Source of the DNA: Dirofilaria immitis
Taxonomy: Eukaryota; Nematoda; Chromadorea; Rhabditida; Onchocercidae
Direction: 5' to 3'
Assembly: GCA_024305405.1 (NCBI GenBank)
Contig: JAKNDB010000076.1
Location: 1,484,501-1,548,500, forward strand
Length of the DNA stretch: 64,000 bases
Part shown: positions 26,401 to 47,002 of the stretch, one piece after another
Numbering within the stretch: the first letter of the stretch is position 1
Layout: every line of letters begins with the position of its first letter
Notes under the pieces: generated by a model
The model's database searches: none
Told to the model about the DNA's origin: nothing
Seen by the model: the letters and a program-made list of their open reading frames with translations, nothing else
Program-made: the position numbers and the translations under genes

Positions 26401-28058
26401 TTGACGCAGATATTTATCACGTTTACTGTTTTGTTATTTATCATTATGTATATACGAGAAATCGATAAGAGATCCCACTGATTACCAACAAAAGGAAATA
26501 TCCTGCATATCCGTAGGAAAGGGAGGAATGGCAGTTGTGAAGTGTAGTCAGTTTTCAAGGTTTTACAAATGCATTTGCTTTGCAATATGTATTTTTTTAA
26601 TTTTCTGCGTTCCAGTTTTTCTGTAAAGAGCCTGTAATAACTGTATTCTTCAGAATTTCACGTTTTCGCTCAAACATTCCCTATATAAAATGTTCTTATT
26701 TGTGCAGATTTTATCATAAATGCAACAAAAACTTTGTTAATTTATTGCTGATTGCAATTTCTTTTCATCTCATCTATAGCTTTCAGTTCACGGACTAATA
26801 AATTATACGATTTGAGAAAAATTGTTTGTGTAAATGCAGTTCATTTTACTTGTCTTAGAGTGATATGATCATTCCGAAGACATTTCTTGGATTTTAAGAG
26901 ATTTCTCTTTCTCCGTCGTTCCTTTGAGATTTTTCAAAACTAATATGACAGTCTCGAGTCAGTCTAATATGATTACTTGCCATTTAGAGTTAGTTTTATT
27001 CATGTCGGTAGGTACTTCCCAGCAAACAATTACTGTTTAAGGCTGTCAGGTATCCTGCAATTAGTATTGTTGGAACCCTACATTTTCATATAGCAACATT
27101 TAGATTATATCGATAGAATAGAACGAATGAACATATCAAGCAATTAGCGTATTTAAAATAATTGTGGAGTAGTGCGAATTCATTTACTAAGTAATGAGCG
27201 AATCATAATTAGATGGATCAATGAATAGATTGATCTGATCGCATTTGTTCACCATTGCTTATTCGTTGCCTTTATTCGTTGTAAGCGGTTCATTTATGTT
27301 GTTTTATGTAGTACTTCTCGTAGTTTTTTTAATTTGTGATGTCAGGGCTTAAGTTGAATTAGATAAGATTTTCATAATAGACAGATTTAGACTTGTTTCA
27401 TATTTAATTGATAAAGATGAGTAATTTAATTGAAAAGACATAAGATTTTTGATTTGTGTGGAGCACAATTACATCTTCGTCTGTTGCGATTTTTATCCAT
27501 ATTACTAGAAAATTAATGATGACATTTCCTCCCGTATTTTCTATTTCAAAGGACATCAGAAGATGTCGAACAAATTATGTTATTATTTACAGCACTCTCC
27601 TTGAAATTATAAAAACTTTTTGCATGTTTTGCTGTTTTGAATGGCACTATTTAATCATTAACACCATACTGTTTGTTTAGCTATCATTGCCTTCTAGAAA
27701 TGATGATTAATGGGTCAAGTTTTACACAAAGTATTTCGTTTTTTTACCTCTCGCTAGACAATAATGTTACCATCTACAGAATTCATAAAATTATTTTTTC
27801 AGGACGATTCATTTGTAAAATTGTCTGGAAAGTGAACTCTTGGTGAGAAGTTAACATATTTGGATGCATTTTTAATCTATCTGTGAGCAGTTAACGTAGG
27901 CTGTTTGTGACAGAAAGAAAAACAGTATAAGAGCTTGAGTCGTTGTAGGTTTCATATCAAATTTCGGACTTGGTTTTGTCTTCGCGTGGAGCACTTGTGC
28001 TCAGCATTTCAACCGACAAAATCGTGCCATTGAGGAAACTTCTAAATCATTGAAGCAG
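23405..28058. other. Intergenic region upstream of NRBP
   Basis: No supported coding exon. A 109-codon plus-strand ORF at 25402-25731 has no recognisable motif. A CpG-containing block sits at 24590-24900, and the stretch just before the first NRBP coding exon is moderately GC-rich. The rest is AT-rich. Confidence 0.6.
24590..24900 (+). promoter_or_regulatory. CpG-containing GC-rich block with a strong splice donor, candidate NRBP promoter / first exon
   Basis: Against the AT background this block has many CG steps (GACGGCGGACGCC, GTGGCGTC, ATCGGCGTGGG). It ends at a consensus donor, GTAAGT, at 24891. The first NRBP coding exon begins after an acceptor at 28058 and has no in-frame ATG near its 5' end. 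A non-coding or short coding first exon here, spliced over ~3.2 kb, would explain both. This is inference. Confidence 0.35.
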
Positions 28059-31000
28059 TCAAGTTGAATCGTCCTTACACATTGCTAGAGCCGTATGATC
28101 GGCACAGTCTTGAAAGCTGCTCAGCAGTTTCTTGTACTGGAAGCTGCATAGCAGCATTAGCATCAACAGCGCTTTATTGTGGTGCTACAACCATACGTTC
28201 CCGAAAAGAAACAAAGAGTGAAATAGAAACCCTGAGCATTTGCAACTGCGACAGTTGTTTAGCGACGACTATCGTTAGCATGAATTCGGCGACTTCAACG
28301 AATGTCGGTCCCACTGTTACTTCACATACAACTGACACGACAGTCAAACTCTGTCATGACACAAAAGGCGGAAATAATAGCAAGGATAGTGATTCCGAAG
28401 GTGAAGGAGCTGAAGAGGTTTGTTTTAAAAAAACTTTTTATAGTTGCGAATTGGTGACATAATTTTTGTGGGATTTGTTGGTGTTGGTAAATTCCTGCCC
28501 ATTTGCTTTTTGGTAACGCTTCAACATTGTTGCTTGCTGTTACTTTCGCGAAAATAATGAGCAAACGTTTGTTCGAAGTTGTCTTCTGATATCGTTCACT
28601 CTTCTTCCACTGAAAATTCTTGAATACAGATAAGCTTTGATATTTACAAATAGTGAATTTAATGAATGAAATAGTGCCGATATATAATCATAAAACCATA
28701 CGGGAAATCCCAAAATTAAAATTTGTATGGAGAATGAAGTATTTGGATTGATGGCTTATATAAATACTTTGTATTCTTCACTATTATCGGCTCTTGATCA
28801 GCCATTGTTAGATTTATTTCGATAGACATGGGTCAGTTGCTGTTGAATAGTATATCCATGATATTAAGCATGTCTTTGGATACTTCTCATTTGCATTCAA
28901 TAATGGTGAGGTAAGTTTTCTTTAGAATGAAGAATTTAATGCTTTTGCAATTAAATTGTTCACTGATTTAGAAATTTGTATAAAAATTTAATTCATATGA
29001 AGTTAATAGTTTTACTGTGTAGGCATGCCTTTCCCTTTCTTTGTTCTTTCATTTTAAACTTCATCGTATAATCGCGTTACGTTAAATTGTTCGTTAAAAA
29101 TGAAAGGTCAAGACATCCGAAATATGATCTCGGAAGACACTTTTGTTAGTCATTTCTAAAAGCTGATTTTCTTATGCACTTCTTCACTTTGTTTTCTAAA
29201 AAAAATAAAATAATAAGTTTTAACTTGACAATTCCATTTTGATTTTTTAGATCTTAGAAGAAAGTCCATGCAAAAGGTGGAGTAAGCGGCGCGAGCAAGC
29301 AAAACAACGTAATGTCCCTGGAATCGATTATGCTTACTTAGCAATGGACAATGAAACCGGTAACGAAGTAGTGTGGAATGAAGTGTTGTTCTCAGAACGC
29401 AAAAATTTTCGATCACAAGAAGAGCACATAAATTCAGTTTTCGACAAGTTAACTCATCTTGTGCACACGAATCTCGTTAAATTTCATAAGTATTGGACAG
29501 ATTCGAAGTCTGACAAGCCAAGGGTTTGTTTAGATGCAAATTTTTGATGCATCATGAAAATATGAAAATTCTCAGTTTGGTTGAGTTGGAGATTTGAATT
29601 TGAGATATACAATCATTTGTTGTATCCTTTTTTATCCTTTTGCTCTGAGAAGTATATTTGAGAAAGAATAAAGGAATGCTTAAGTATTTTGAGTACTGCT
29701 GATGTAAATTCATAAATCTGTTTTTGGGGACTTTATGGATCAATAGTCTAAGACATTTACAGATTAATAGATTACTCGTAATCGCTATGGAGAGTTAATA
29801 GAAGCGGGTAAGTGTATTCCTATCCTTTTCTCATTCATATTGTTTTTTTACTAGCAGTGTGCTGATTGCTAATGATAGCACTATTTTAGGTTAGAATATT
29901 GCTGAATCATTTTTTATAATCACATCCAAGTTCGATTGGTTTTTAAGTTCATAAGTTAGATCATCAAAGTTATGAAATTCGATAAATTTCCTTCATATTA
30001 TTCCAGATAATATTCATAACGGAGTATATGTCATCTGGTTCATTGGCAAGATTCCTGCAGCGTACTCGCAAATCTGGAGCTGTTTTAAATTTGAAGGTTG
30101 ATTCGCTTAATGTCATGCTGTCATGCTCTTTGATCAGAATCTGCATATTTAAGGATTACTCTTTTCTTACAGCTTTGCTATTTTTTTTTTTGAATATTTC
30201 AGTATGTCCCATATTCATTTTTAGGCCTGGAAGAAATGGACTACACAAATTCTTTCTGCTTTGAATTATTTGCATTCATGTAATCCCCCAGTCGTTCACG
30301 CAAATCTTACCTGCAACACGATGTTCATTCAGCATAATGGTTTGATCAAGATCGGTTGCGGTAAGATATTAATTTACTTCAATATTTGTCCCAGTTTTCT
30401 GCCTGTCTTTGAACAAGAATGAACTGAATAGGTTAATATGGGGTTGAATTGTTTATCCGTTCAATGAATGAATGTTTTATGTAAATGGGATCCGATACGA
30501 TGAAATTCTAGTAATTCATAAAAGATGCTATCTTAAAATATGGATGGAACACATATACCTGCAACTTATTCTAGTGGCTCCAACTGCAATTCAACATCAT
30601 GTGAAAACGTTCCAAGAGAATATCAGGAATATGCATTACATTGCGCCTGAATATGAACGTAAGGAGATTGTACTGTTAGGGAAATTGTAATCAAGATTGC
30701 AATTTTCGTTATGGTCTTATGAAAAATTTTGGGATTTCTTTTTCTTAATTCTTTCTCTTTGGGGTCTCTGGAATAAATTTTTGTTTTTTTCAGGATACCA
30801 TTTCCTCTACCAAAAGCGTCGTTTGCAGTTTTGATTACTCCTAATTTTTTTCTTTTTTGATTTTTAATAGTTTGATTCCAGATTGTAATGCTGTAGCTCC
30901 GCCAGCTGACATCTATTCCTTTGGAATATGTGCGCTAGAGGCAAGTTTAATCTCGAATATGAGCTTACGTATTGGACAGTGTAAGTTCTGACCACAAAAG

Positions 31001-33106
31001 ACTTGAACCGGGCGCTGAGTTATTGGTCTTGGTTCAAGATTTTGTGTTCTTGCAGTAAGTTCTGAGTCTTCTTTGAATTTCATTGATTTCAGATGGCTTT
31101 ACCAATGGGTTTATGTGGTTCTTCAAATGGTACTGAAACAAGTGTCGTTTCACAGGAGATGGTTAGGAGAGGGTTAGAATCATTGGAAGATCCAATGCAA
31201 AAAGTAAAAGACTTAAATTACTTCTTTAAATTCTTTGAGTTTTAAATGTTTCTTTAACCACACTGGTTTACACACGTTAGCATCAGGAATTGTACTTCAT
31301 CCTTATAATACTTGCTGCTACATTTATTGTAGAAAAACATTCCTGTTTAATTTTTCTGTTCATTGTCCTTGAGTAAATTATTTTTCAGGATTTCATTGAG
31401 AGCTGTTTGAACCAAGACCCATCTAAAAGGCCTACTGCTCGCGATTTACTATTCCATACTATTCTGCTTGAGGTAGTCATTGCAATTGCTTCTTTCTGTG
31501 CTTTCTTTTTCAGTGATTTAATAGAAGTAATAACATTAAGCATGAGATATGCTTCTTGTGATAGTCGCTGGATCAATATTCTGATGAGTGTAGGACGATG
31601 AAACATTAGTTTCGATCGAAACAGTTAAGAGGGATTACAGAAAAAAATTTCTAAATCACATGATATTGATATTTGACTTAGGTACATTCTTTAAAATTAT
31701 TGGCTGCTCACTCTATTGTCTCATCGAAATTGAATGATAGTTTAAACGAAGATGATCTGCATGTAGACGATCCCAATCGCATTGCAGCAACATCGGGATT
31801 TCGGGAAATGGCTTATAATCAAGTTCCGTCTTTTCAGGTATTTCTTCTTAATAGAATATCTAATATACTTTCTATTGTATTGGGAAGATTCTGTTGATTG
31901 TAATGGTGATGATGATTATGTAGTTTGAACTTTTATGAATGAAGTGATTTTACGACAGTACCATCAGTTGTTTTCGAAAACCAAATGTAGGATTATGTTT
32001 TTATTCATATAATTTTATGCCTGTAACAAACGACTGATTTCAGATAGATCTGGAAAAATTTTTAGAGGATGTTAGTAATGGAATATATCCACTTATAGCA
32101 TTCACCTCTCTTACTCATCATCAAAGAATGACTGTCTCGACTTCTTCATCCGCTGTAATTGGCGAGCAACAATGTGGTGATTGATATTTTTCTCAACATA
32201 TGATACTTTGCTTCATTAATTAAGCCTTAGGTTATTAATTTTAAGTTCATCTAACTAAAAGTTTGTTTGTAAAATTTTCTAGAAGATCGCGGATCAGATG
32301 GTGACAAGCCGGAGCCGACACCCTCTCCTCCAGCGGATTCACCGCTGGAATACAAAGAAGGCAGGTCAATTATCAAATGCACAGTCACACTTAACGGTAA
32401 CTGCAAATTTATAACAAAAAATTATTGAGTGATTAGTGATCTGAATTTATTTCCATTGCCGTCGTATGATTTGAATTCAAATATCACCGTCATAATTTTA
32501 ATTCATATATCGCAGCAATTGATAAATCTAGTTTCTTAGTGTTATGTATTTCCATTGCTGTCTTGTATTTTATTACATAATAAAATTGAAAACACTTTGC
32601 AGGGTCACTAATAACATTAATTGTTCAATTAGATGATATGATGAATCGGCAATTGACGGCCAAAATAACTGATAGTGATACCCCAAGTATATTAGCGGCC
32701 GAATTAGTGCAACATGGTTTGATAGCTGAGGCATGTTATATAAATGTTTTCTCTTTTTCTTATTGAAAACGACTTGACCTGTGATAGTTTTTTTGTTATT
32801 GCCAACATTTAATCTTTATGCTTTGCGTTTATTTAGTCTTATTTTTATAGCTTAAATTATTTTCAAATTTCGTTTATTTATTCCATTATTTGAACTTTTT
32901 TACTAGTTCATGATTTGTCATTTTCCTACAGACTCTCGAATCTGAAAAAATGAAATTTGTCGCTTTTTTAAAAATTTTCGAAAATTTTACAGAGCGATGA
33001 GGCGAAAGTGGAAGAAGCATTCATGAAAGCTCTTTCAAATGAGATAACTGATAGTATTTTAACGGATGAAAAAATAGTTCAAGAAACATCTACATCGACA
33101 CAATGA
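28059..33106 (+). CDS. NRBP1: Nuclear receptor-binding protein (NRBP) pseudokinase
   Basis: Exons from the first in-frame ATG: 28280-28417, 29251-29523, 30007-30096, 30225-30360, 30575-30658, 30882-30940, 31093-31203, 31389-31472, 31682-31837, 32044-32176, 32283-32396, 32603-32730 and 32993-33106. The total is 1620 nt (539 residues; human NRBP1 has 535). The open frame extends 5' to 28059, so an upstream exon may add residues. The N-terminus is Ser/Thr-rich then acidic. ILEESP..RW.KRRE, RNVPGID.AYLAMD, ITEYMSSGSL and DIYSFGICALEM are diagnostic. The kinase fold lacks catalysis: HRD reads HAN (about 192-194) and DFG reads GCV (about 211-213). The C-terminal part keeps FLEDV.NGIYPL.AF. NRBP proteins are scaffold pseudokinases acting in ubiquitin-ligase and trafficking complexes; the C. 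elegans orthologue is hpo-11. The intron at 30941 uses a GC donor (GAG|GCAAGT). The one at 32731 is either GC (GAG|GCATGT) or a weak GT at 32746. Confidence 0.93.
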
Positions 33107-36100
33107 CTATAAAGCCTATATTTGTTTCCGTATCGTACCGATTTGCACTTCGTGGAGATACTTTATATAAGCAGCTAGAAAATAAGCCTTTAGATGTTGT
33201 GATTACATTATTTTTCTTGATGTTTTATATTCTGGATTCACAGTTCCTAAAATATTTTGAATTTTTTTGTTTGATTCTATTATTCCCAAAGTTTTTTAAG
33301 TCTTATTTCTGTTGAAGTAAGTAGTTAATTGCAGGTGTTATGTATTTTATTAGGTATTAAGATTTTGGAATGATAAAATTACTTTAGTAAAGGAAGTTTT
33401 TGAACTGCGGAGAGAGCTTATAGATTTTTATTGTTGAAAAATTTGAGTTTCCGTAGTCAATGTCTAAATTACATTGTTATATATATATTTATTTCGTATA
33501 CATTTTGTTATAGAAAGCGTTTTTTTCTTTTTTTTGTTTCAAATATCACTGTTTGGGCATAATTTCATACCAGAGAAGCTTGTTTGCTTAGTAATCAGTT
33601 CTTCATTGCTCTATATCAATTCAAATTGATAAGTGAGTGAGTGGTGGAATTTTCAAAGTCTCGTTTTGTAAATATGATGAACTTGAAGAGATTAGGCACA
33701 TTTTTGATAGACCATTTGCTTAAAATCTTTTACTTTCCTTCCGCTTATTATTTGCTTTCTTGAAAATAACCTGAAGAGAGTAAGAAGGCAGTAAAAGTTC
33801 TAGCTATCGCTTACTGTATACGTTATATTGTGCGTCATTCTCCACATCATTTTTTCAGTAGCGGATGCACTGTGTGAAGTATCGGATAATATCTGAAAAA
33901 ATCATTTTAAAATGGTATGAGAATAATTTATCAGCAGTAGCTTGAGTAAATATCTTTACTCCTTACAGGTATTCGCTGCTGTTCACTACTATGGGGAAGT
34001 TGTTGTATTGTAGGATACGAGTAAGTAAATGTGAATTTTGTTTTCAACATTATACTGAAGTTATTGTCGCAAATGATTTGATGATCGCTTATGTCTTATT
34101 GTGTTCCAAAGATCTGTAGGATAAAAATTGGCTGGACTATTATATTCATAGCTAGGACAGAAGACTTCTCAAAATCTAAGTCGGAGGTGGTGGTTATGTC
34201 TGCAGATGGATACCGTTTTAATTGAATTTCAGTGCAATTTCACTGTAGTCCTCAAGTTTGATTGACCTTGAGTTTTAAATAAGGGTTTGGGATTAGAGAA
34301 AATTTTCCATTACAAAAAAAAATTTCCATGAAAAAAGTTTCCATAATTTCCAAGTCTGCTGTAGATTCACTAGGCTGATCATCCGTGCATCTGAGTAGTA
34401 TGTAGATTCGGGAATAGCGGAATATGGGAGATCAAAAGTGATTTGTTGATTAGATAGAAGGTCATTCGTTGCCTAACACTGATCTTAAATAGATTGAAAT
34501 TTGTGAGAAGCAGTACTGTTTCGAAAACCGCTTGCTGCCATAGCAAACTATTTCTACCATTTCCTTCATCCATAGGAATAATTAAAAATAGTTCATGACT
34601 GAAAACAATGTATTGATTTTAAAAGAAATGAGTTGCTTGATAAGATGTTTTGTAGCCGATCTAAGGTACTGAAATGCTATTACCTTCAGAAAAATATTAC
34701 TGTTATTACGAAATATTGCTTCTGTTACTTCCTTTATTTCGTTCAAATAATTGCAGGGTGAGCATTTACAAAGTGTGTATTGTAATGCATTTAAATAGCT
34801 TTCATTCATAATTCCTTTTAATAAATAAAAAAAATTTTATACGACGAAATGGAAAAATGGGTTTGATTCCAGATAAGAAGGAAATGAATATTGAGTAACA
34901 AACATTGTAGAAGAAAGTTTTTGATGTAAATGACCATTTAGTATTGTTGGTACTCCAATATTCGTGTTGTTCTATTACGCTCAACGATTATGGTATGGAT
35001 CGCTTTGTCGTTTTTTCCCTTCATAACATTTTTCATGTCAAAGGCATAATCCCTAACATGATATGTAATAGTTACCTTAACTTCATCGTAGATTTTTAAC
35101 CAAAAATTACATCTGAATTTTATATTCAGATTATGGCTGCGCTAAATTATTGGTGCTAAAATGCTATTTCATGAAAACGCTGTTTATGGATAGATCACTG
35201 AGTTAGTTCGATAGATATTTCTTAACGAATTTTTGAATCTTTTATAATGTTTATTTCACAAAACATGCTTTTTCTCAGTTTCTTCTGCAGTTATTGTTCT
35301 GGTTATATATATATATATATATATATTGTTTGGTTATATATATAATATTTCGTAACAATATTTTTGTTAATTAATCTGTTAAGTAATTTATTTTTTCTTA
35401 TTCGCGATTGACCAGATAATTTTCATAAGCATTCAGAAATACCTTGTCCATGTGAAATGTCTATTCTTTCATTTCTGATTTTTCCGATTCGATTTAATAT
35501 TACTTTAGATCTCTTCTCGCCTTTTTTATTGGTCTTTGTAATCATTAAAAGCGATGTTCTTCAAATTAATTATCAAAAGATCGAAATTGAATATAAATGT
35601 GGGAATTAAATTATCATATTGTTGTAAATGGATAGGCAGATCGTAATATTACATTTTTTATATAATTTATAGCATTACTACTCAAAAAACTTCCCCAGTA
35701 GTTACGGAGTTCATCTTAAGCACGAAAGTTTGTTGATGCTGAAGACTTTTAGTGAAATAATCCTAAAAATAATCGTGGCTGATATATCCAGTGTTTACAT
35801 ATTTAGTTTGATAGACCTGTTGACTGACTTATCAGAGTGCTTGCGGAAATAACAAATGTGGAGATACTTTATTAGTTAACTATTTTTCAGCACTGATAAT
35901 CTTTCTGAATTTCCTCAGGATTATTCCTTCTTATTATCCATCTTCTTGAACTTTTAAATCAATTATTAGTGAGTATTACGGTTATCATGGTTAGCATCAA
36001 TAATTTATCCTTTTCTTAGCATTTTATCGAAGAATTATGCTTAAAATTCAATTTATTTAGAGAAATTCATTGTGTTCATTCATTAATTTCAATAGTTTGT

Positions 36101-39100
36101 GATGTTTATTCATTAATTTCAATAGTTAACTTTTTCATTTACACTTGGCTCTTATTCTACTGATCGGTGTAAATGTCTATCCATTGATTTCTGTCTGATG
36201 TTTGCTTGCTTCCGTAGAATAGCTTGAATGAGGCTTTAGTTTAGGCTATGCAGTAGAAGTTAGGGATTGGTGATTGTTCAAGAAATATTACTACGATAGT
36301 TTTCCAACTTTACATGCATCTTGTAGACTGATTTTTTAACAAATTTCAAATCTTTATTAAAAAAATGCGGTAATAATTTGTTCTCAAGTAGTCACTATTC
36401 CATATAGCTATTTTCGATCCCCAGTGGACCTCTTGCTATTCAGTTGTTCAAAGCTAAATTACGAGAATGATATGATTATCCCTGCATCGCTTCATTGCAA
36501 TGGCCAAGTAGTGTTCAGTAAATTACTTGGTCACAGGCCGCTGATTGATTGGTCTTTCTTGGCGCTTCTGCTGAGTCTATGCTTACTGGTGCATTGAATA
36601 TGTTCATTTGCTTTTTATTATTTATCACTTACGACATAATTTAAATGTATAGCTCATTTTATTTACCTGTTATCCATCTCTTATATTTGATTAATTGTTC
36701 AGTTTTAAAGAATAAATTACTCTTCGGTGGTCCTTCGATATCTTCCAATATTTCTCGCTCTCACTTTTTGTAAGAGAAATTTATCGAATTTGCTTATCAC
36801 TATTATCAGTTTAGTTTCGATAGATATAGCGAATATAGATTTCTGCTTTAGTAGTTATTGCTTTTTATTTCATGAATTTGTAGAATGAATTGCGAGTACC
36901 TATCCGAGGTTTAAATATATAAGTCAAAATAGATTTTAATGTCATGCTTACTGCAAACGATGAAAAGGATGATATAAAATAAAAAAATTCAGATAGATAA
37001 TTTAAGAATAGATTCCTATTAACGATGGTTCAGAATAATATTTGAAGCACATTGAATTCGAAATGCTGAATCTTCTATGATTCACGTAGAAAATTCAGAA
37101 TTTCTAGATTTCGCAATTTGCTATAAAATAGTAAGACATCTCATAACAGAGCAAATCACTTTGCTAACAGTTTTAAAATCCATGTTTGTGGTAAAACATA
37201 GAAAAAATTATTGTTTACGACCTGTAATTTATGAATCACAGGCAACTTTTGTTTTCTTTTCTTTCGTGTATTTTGTTGGGATAACTAATGATTTCATTCC
37301 AATATATTACACTTCTCAGTTTATAATTTAAGATACAGTAGCCATTACCTAATGAATTCCAGATTGAATTGTTGATATATTTTATCTATTATTCATTTGT
37401 TACTAAATTTGAAATGTATATGTGTATATGCACTATAACGTTATTCACACGTCGATATTTTTGTCCTAAAATTTGGATTAACCATTCAAAACGATGAAAT
37501 AATGCAAAGTATATAGAAATTGGGATATTACCTTTATTCTGCAAAAAGCCTTTGGAATTGATAAAATAAATTTCTTTTCCTACTATTGTTTGCTTTAATG
37601 GATGATATTCTAGTAGTCATTCTCTGAGTTTTACAGATGTCGATAACTTAATAATCTTTTCTTGCTCTCTGTATTACCAATTATTATCATATCTTAGATC
37701 ATTTTATTTTCTATCATTATGATAAAATTTATCGTTTGCATTATCCATCAGATTACAAACTATGGTCTTAGGTCTTAGAAGTTCGCTGTGCAGATTACAA
37801 TTCGAATATGCCATTTAGTTCTCCAAATAGTCATTAGTACTTTGGCGTTTTTTTCTTCAAATGTTTTTCGATCCAGCTAGAGATCTGACTATTAGTAAAG
37901 TTGCGTTATTTGTTAGTATATAATTTGATAGGAAATTTAAAGAAAGCTTCCTTTTTTGAATTCGCTTTTAGCCATAAATTAGATTTTATTGATGGTCAAG
38001 CTATGGAAGTTAAAATTTCAAGTTCAAGAGCAGTTGTTGAAGTTTGTTGCTAATGTCGAGTAAATTTACCATTATTGGAGGAAGGTATGGAAGAAAGATC
38101 AATAATGGTGGATTCTTGATATCAGAAGATTAGATGAGAAAATGTTATTGCTGTTATAGACAGAAAGATACGAGAGCATAGTTAATGTTATTTGTTATTT
38201 AAAAGGCATTTACACAACAAGTCAACTAAGCATTAATCGATCCCGCATTACTTTGTGCAATAGCATATTCTTCCATTTTCATTGACGACACTCATGTGTC
38301 AGCAACACAACAACTATTCGATTCATTCTAAGATATATATATATAATTTATGTTGTCGTATATCATTCGCAAAATTTCCCGAAAATTTGTTCTATGCTAT
38401 TCCATGCTTCAATTTTTGTTCAGATGTGCTACAAGCAGTTTTGTTTCTGATCCAATGTTTTTATAGTATCAGAGGAAATAGATCTCTTTGACAAATAAAT
38501 TCTTTGGAAGTTTAAAATAAAGCCTTTTAAATTTCTTTTTTATTTAGAAATGAAAATAAATAAAAGAAAATTAGGGATGGGTTCAGGCATCAAATTTTGA
38601 GACTTCTCCGAGTTGAAACATCACCGCTAGTTATCAGTTGTAGTATTCTATGGCATCCTTGTCAAACTAAATTGCTATACTTATTGAAGAAAGGAATAAG
38701 TTATGACTTAATGGGCCTTGTAACGAAATTTGGATAATTAGCTTAGCAGATATGCATATTCATATTGTGGCTGTTCTAAATAAACTAATAAGTCTTTTAA
38801 TTTATATGGAATCTGGAAGCGTTTTTGCTAAACCAATTGGCCAAGTGTCGAAGATTACCACTGAATGAAGCCAATAACACGTCATAAATATTTCAAATTG
38901 CATATATACATGGAAATACTGCAAGCATAAATCGAAAATGATAAAAATATTGTCATCGCGCTGATGATATGCATCTTCATACTGTAGTTACTTTAAAAAT
39001 TAATAAGTGTTTCAATTTGCATGGGATTTCAAAGCTACTCTTTCCTATTTTTCAAGTAGAATTTTGAATTTTATTAAGCTATTATGATTCGAACTCTTCG

Positions 39101-40640
39101 CTCCTCATACCTTTGCATTTTGAAATTTGAATCCATCAAGAATGATTTCGTGAGAAAATACCAATGTTCCCAAATTACTAAAAAATAATGAACAAATGAA
39201 GGAAATTAATTGTCTATCTCTCAGTTTTATTTTGTAACCCTAATAAATATATTCTAAAATAGCTGACATATTCAATGAATCGAATAACGTTTTTTACCAC
39301 GACATTAATAATGATTATAGTGGTAATGATTGTGGAATAGTGATTATGCATTTCATTCTGCTCGATGATATTGCAAAACCATTTTTCCTTAAAATTTCAT
39401 AAAATTTTTATTTTAAAATAATACATAACATTTGTTTAATACTTTCAGAATCAAAATGATATTTTGGCTGCTTCTTAGAATAATTCTAACATGATAATAT
39501 TTATTAAATGAAATGAAAATTAGAAGACCCATTAATATTATTATGTATATACATATATATATATATATATGTATATATTTTTGTTTATTCACGGTTATTT
39601 TTGATATCGTTAACTGGACTTTAACTTGATTATTAAGTATATTATTTTCAAAATCAGTGCTGACGTTTTTTTTTTTTTAAATTTTTATTCCACACTGCAA
39701 TTGATTAGTTGCAATCTTTTTTACCTGGAAAACCCTCAAAAAATTTCTCGAGAGAAAGATTATATTTTTAAAATTTGCTTGCAGAATTTTTTACAAAGTA
39801 CTATTGACCTTTATTCCTATTAACAGTGAGTGACTAATTATAAGATTCATTTCCTTGAACTTGAATGAAGTTTATAATATAAGTAATTTTACATTACTAA
39901 TTCCATTAAGATAAAACAATTTTTTCGAAATATGAGATGAATTCTGAAGAAACTAGAAATTCTTGAATAGGTTAGGAGAAGAAATTGGACGAGAAAATTC
40001 AAATCTCAGAAGTAATTTTATAAATCATATCATCGTCAAACTTCGATCTAAACATTTAAATGAAATCTTGAATGAGATCGACAATGAAGTTGATCTTATA
40101 TTCTTTGATTTGATATAATTGTCAATATATGAAATCAAGTAATCATCTATTATCTAACTAACTCTTATTATTTCTCAATATTGCATTTATTTAAACATAA
40201 ACTATTATCTATTACCCTTTTGTTCTAGTTCTTGAAACGTTGCGTACTATCAAAAATATACATCTTTATTGAATTAAATTACAGTCGAATTCTTATGATA
40301 TTCTTTCTGTATTGGAACAGAACCTTATTCATTAAGGATATATTAGAGATCTTTTGACCTTTGATCCCATGCCGTTTGAATTACTAATTCTCGTAGCCAT
40401 AAATAGAATTGGATGTTTGACTTGCTTAAAATTAGAATTTAATTGTGTATGGTTCCAGCGCTATTTTCTTTTCTTAACATAAAGTAAGATATTCAGATGA
40501 AGCTTACAAAAAGATCATTTAGGAATGTATCATAACGATTTTGAACATATAGATCTATTGTCTTTAAAATTTGATTTAAATATATGGAGCGCTTTTCTAT
40601 CATCGCTAATTTGCTGTCCCTTATGATGACTCTTGTAGAA
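33107..40640. other. AT-rich intergenic region between NRBP and the MAGUK gene
   Basis: No exon could be supported on either strand; ORFs reach at most 84 codons and read as low-complexity hydrophobic sequence. It contains TA dinucleotide runs (about 35303-35325 and 39548-39571) and a short tandem repeat at about 36070-36126 in which a TTCATTAATTTCAATAGTT unit occurs twice. The NRBP 3' UTR must lie at the left end. Confidence 0.6.
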
Positions 40641-40654
40641 GGCGAAATTTCGGG

Positions 40655-47002
<6,348 letters not shown>

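Noticed and set aside
35303..35345. TA-dinucleotide run considered as an origin or transposon target
   Set aside because: Short AT microsatellites are common in this AT-rich genome and nothing adjacent suggests function.
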